Positions 60,461 through 64,000 of a DNA stretch of 64,000 bases are shown here, piece by piece. The stretch is from assembly GCF_016086655.4 (NCBI RefSeq), contig NC_052135.2, positions 12,118,363 through 12,182,362 of the forward strand, written 5' to 3'. The stretch comes from Lepeophtheirus salmonis. Taxonomy: Eukaryota; Arthropoda; Copepoda; Siphonostomatoida; Caligidae. Position 1 is the first letter of the stretch. The number at the start of each line of letters is the position of its first letter. Made by a program: the position numbers and the translations under genes. Below the pieces are notes generated by a model, which saw only the letters and a list, made by a program, of their open reading frames with translations, was not told the origin of the DNA and searched no databases.

Positions 60461-62814
60461 CCCTTTCTCTCTGAATTTTTTTTTTCTTCCAAAATTGAAA
60501 TAAATTATACATTTGTTTAATACTGATGTTGGTAGGATTTTGAATAATTTAACATGCCTAACTCAGCTGATACAGTATGGTACCGTATGGGACCGCCAGG
60601 AGAATATGAGTTAAATAACAAATATTTTTTAGCATTTATAATAGTCTATATATGGAAATGTATCTATATTATTGGTAATAGCAAAGAATGGAAACATCTA
60701 ATCTATATTTTTGAAATTCTTTTTATTATCTGAAACCATTACTGTGTATGAAACTTTTTAAAACATTGAATGCATAATTCCACAAGGCATTTACAGCATT
60801 GTGATCGTGAACGTGAGTTACAATTTTCCAAAGAGCATCTCCTTCTTCCACCATTGGGAACTGGTTCTACGAAGTGCCCAACCTGATCATAACGAGCTTC
60901 ATTTTCTCCCGGTTTCCACAATGACTTCCTTCCAATAGTTATTGGACAACATTGATATTTTAGCAGATATGACATAACGATTTCTCTTCTAAATGACAAT
61001 TGATCCAAATTTTGACCAGCATCTCTTGCAAGAATCCATGCATTTTGGACTGCAGCGTCAACCAGCCAAGTAAAAATTGCCCACCACCATTTTTTCTTAT
61101 TCCAATAATATTTTGATCCATACGATCAGTTCCGCCCATATGCTCATTTTACTGTTTGATTACATGAGGTATTTTAACTTGTATATGCTTCTTGAAAACC
61201 TTTGACCATCTCTTTATAATGCCTGCCGGATTTTCTCCAAGGTTGGTGGATGCAGCAGTCAAAATAACATTGGCTTTCCATCTTGTGATCCTTATTTGAG
61301 AGTTATCAATATTTCCTGTTACTGTATCATATGTGGGTCTACAATTTATCGAAATCTTTTCGGGGGTCGGATTGGACATAGCTTATTAAGTCAATTAGCC
61401 CGTAGGATTCCTGTTGCCTCATATCCTCTAGATTGAAGTTCATTCAGTAATGGCAGAGATGTAAACAAATTATCAAAGAAAAAATTATAGGGAAGTTGGC
61501 TCTTTTCATCACTGTATAATTATAGGAGATGAAGGACTACAGAAAAACATTTACCAAATTTTCTCTCCATTTCACTATTACCTCTGTATGTTTTCCCTCG
61601 ATATACATCGAATGCACACAAATAACCTCTAGATATATTTTGACACCAAACTTTATAAACAAAACGAATTGTTTATTTAATATTGCTTGCTTGCACCCAT
61701 GTTTCCCAAAATATTTGACCATTGCTTCATCATGGGATATACATCTTGAAGGTATAAAGTGTTCCATAAACTTTTTTTGTAAATAGTTTATAAGAGGACA
61801 TATTTTGATAAACTTGTCTGAAGTATCCATGATATGAGAGGCATTAAAATGTAAATATTTTAGAATTGTATCAAATCTATCACGTCTCATTGAGTTAGAT
61901 ACAGCAGTATTGAAAATATCTAAATTTCTTGACCAATACCTATGTTTTCGGGGTAGACTATTATATCCAGTCAAGGGTAATATGGCTAAAAACACCTTCA
62001 GCTCCTTGATTTCTACTTTTACATCAGCCCAATTCTTTTTTAAGGAGTATTTACTCATTTAAATTTGAATATATATAAGGATATCATCTCCAAAAAATAT
62101 TTCAAATAATTTTACCAGAGATAATGACGAGTACTTGGAAAAATTGCCTTCAGGGAACAAACCAGATCCTCCAGTGTTGTTCTTATACAATTTATTGTCG
62201 CTTCCCTCTAATATTTGTAAATGAAGGAGATTGGATATCCCTATGTCCTTGAGGATCATATAAAGTATTTCTATTACGAGGACGCCATTCAGCAGGTGCA
62301 TGTAGTTGCTGAGCCGACAAATTGTCGGCTCTAAGGATCCCATCAAGGTTCTCATCTCACGAATCCTCATCCGTTAAATCCCGAACATCAGGTCGTTCAA
62401 TAAATACGTCATTTTCCCCCTCATCCTCAAATAATAGATCAAGAACTTCGTTCATACATAGTTTCCTTTTCAAAAAATATAAATTAGCATTTTATTCATG
62501 TATTCTACTAGTGATCCGAAACGGGACCACCAGATTGAAACTCATTTTGAACTTTGAAAAAACTATTGCAAAGGCTTAAAAAATACATCAATCGAATAAT
62601 AGTTACCTAACAAGATAATATTATAGCCAATATGCAATATAAATAATAATACAAATGAAATATAGCTTACTTTCTACAATTCGCCATCTTCGAAATAATT
62701 TTGAAAAATATAATTTTCATAAACACCTTGAAACTCTCATATGTTATTATGAAATGACGCTAGAATTTTTTTTTATAAAGTACAGGAAATGAATTAATCT
62801 AGGTATTTAACGAG
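60461..62814 (-). mobile_element. piggyBac element relic
   Basis: TTAA at 60457-60460 followed by 'CCCTTTCTC', and TTAA at 62815-62818 preceded by 'aacgag', mark possible ends 2354 bp apart, a typical piggyBac size; the match between the ends is only moderate. The transposase lies within, about 62460-60739. Confidence 0.5.
60739..62460 (-). pseudogene. piggyBac transposase pseudogene
   Basis: Minus-strand pieces in order, several frames: acidic N-terminus 'MNEVLDLLFEDEGENDVF'; 'LVKLFEIFFGDDIL'; 'ELKVFLAILPLTGYNSLPRK'; 'SNSMRRDRFDTILKYLHFN'; 'CISHDEAMVKYFGKHGCKQ' (first catalytic Asp); '[15 protein letters not shown]' (second Asp); 'RWKANVILTAASTN', where the family has 'RWKDN' (third Asp), so Ala replaces it; 'KKWWWAIFTWLVDAAVQNAW'; and a C-terminal Cys/His finger ('CCKCLVELCIQCFKKFHTQ'). 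At least five stops or frame changes make it inactive. Confidence 0.88.
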
Positions 62815-64000
62815 TTAATGATCCATATATTTATAAGACTTTGATTCTAAACATCTCTTGATTTTATAATATTTTAGGATCTTAAGTTTTTTTTTTTCGC
62901 TGGCCTTCCCGTTCGGGAATTTGGATTTGGAGAGTGAGACACCTTTTTGATAGCAACTCAACAAAAAGTTATATAAGGTACGGATTGTACTTGGGGTTCA
63001 CAACTCGAAATGTTCCCCATTTTATGAGAAAACTATTAATTGGTGTATTCTCATTCGAAGGCTATAATCATCATGGATATTATTTGGATCAAGAAGTCCT
63101 CTTTTTTTCTGGTTTCATATTTCATCTAAATCTTAATTTAAATATAATTACAAATTTTTCTTCCACGATTGCTATTTTTAATGTAGCAGGTTCTCATCTG
63201 TATAGAAATAATTCATTTTCTCGCGCCGAAATCATACAACAGGCAACTAATATTAACAAGAGACTTAATTCAGTGTTACCATATACATCGCCCCGCCTTC
63301 CTCTTGCGCTGTTTCTTTACTTACTAACATTTCAACTCTAATTATGATGTATTTTTTGTGATTTTCCTTTTTAAAAAAGGATCTCACATTATTTTGAGAT
63401 CCTCTCCTCTTAAAAAAAATAGTTAATTTTCGGTAATTAAAGATAATACATTATTTTTTTCTTTTTTTGGAAATTAAGTGTCAGAATATTTTTTTCTTCT
63501 TTATTAGAATATTTATGAAAGAAAAGGGTGAATGAGTGAAAGATAATTATCTATTGTGATGCGTGAGATAATTAGAAAAACATCATAACTTTGCACTCAT
63601 TATTATTATTAGACTAGTTTCAAGCCTCCCCTTCAACTTCTTAAATGGTTAAATGTGAAATTTTTGACAAAATAATTCAAGCCTAGACTATTAGCACTCA
63701 TTATATTTTTTCTTTGAAACAGTCGTTGTTTCATGACAAATTGAATAAAATGTTATTGTATATCTTGCCAGAAAATCAACATGGAATACAGATTGGATTG
63801 AGATACTAAAGTTATTATATAAGATATTAAAAAATAAGGGTCTCTTTAATATAAACTACAGCTTAATTGATGAAGGTATTATGGTATTAAACAATCAAAA
63901 TTTGATATTTGTTGTCCCTTTCTAATGAGGATCAAGGCCCTTACTTGGCAATCCTATGCATATTTGTATAATTCTATTTTTGTACTTTACGTAAGATAAA
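62815..64000. other. gene-free 3' flank
   Basis: A 135-codon open stretch at about 62934-63341 begins with GTG, lacks recognisable similarity and looks like chance. A short hairpin with 'ggatctca'/'tgagatcc' arms lies at about 63379-63403. Nothing else supported. Confidence 0.4.

Noticed and set aside
62934..63341. 135-codon open frame on the plus strand
   Set aside because: GTG start, Leu/Phe/Asn-rich as expected by chance in AT-rich DNA, no recognised domain or splice context.
1..64000. tRNA, rRNA or other structured RNA genes
   Set aside because: No convincing tRNA internal promoter pair or rRNA stretch was found by reading; a covariance-model scan would be needed to exclude them.

Overview
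This is a eukaryotic nuclear window. It is AT-rich, its genes are split by short introns with GT-AG borders (mostly about 40 to 110 bp), and a large share of it is decayed DNA transposons. The conserved genes are animal-type: an augmin-like protein, PMS1, COPS3, a kinesin-8, MESD/boca, WASHC4 and NVL. Gene style plus abundant mariner-type remnants suggest an arthropod, most likely a crustacean such as a caligid copepod. That species guess is inference and was not tested.

Layout, 0.7 to 34 kb (gene-rich): an oxalate/formate-antiporter-type MFS transporter (717-2661, +); a mariner remnant (about 3.1-4.05 kb); ESF1 (4963-6909, +), tail to tail with a HAUS8-like coiled-coil gene (6971-7946, -); PMS1 (9055-11623, -), head to head with COPS3 (13655-15165, +), with a 1.4 kb inverted-repeat element in the shared upstream region; a repeat-rich gap with one possible orphan exon (about 17.3-17.8 kb) and a degenerate ~100 bp minisatellite (18.1-18.55 kb); a kinesin-8 (20333-23697, +), tail to tail with MESD (23900-24490, -); WASHC4 (25235-28503, -); NVL (30595-33903, +). 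These are housekeeping genes for ribosome assembly, mitosis, mismatch repair, the COP9 signalosome, receptor folding and endosomal actin. They do not form one pathway, although ESF1 and NVL both act in nucleolar ribosome biogenesis.

Layout, 34 to 64 kb (gene-poor): no convincing host gene. It holds a P-element/THAP9-type transposase relic (38.7-40.5 kb), a Tc1/mariner-type relic with intact termini (41254-42427), another mariner-type relic (55 kb), a piggyBac relic (60.5-62.8 kb), foldback elements, LTR-like repeats and several dispersed non-coding families. One family has ends reading roughly ACAGGGGCGTCCGCAGG around a very AT-rich, internally repetitive core, and about ten copies or fragments lie in the window.

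Main points for follow-up: (1) NVL carries an extra C-terminal region of about 130 residues that looks like the C-terminal KOW region of SPT5, in one uninterrupted exon; (2) three otherwise intact genes (transporter, kinesin, NVL) contain four single-base shifts at homopolymer runs, and PMS1 has a splice-phase conflict; assembly errors are the simplest explanation but true lesions are not excluded; (3) several repeat families look uncharacterised.
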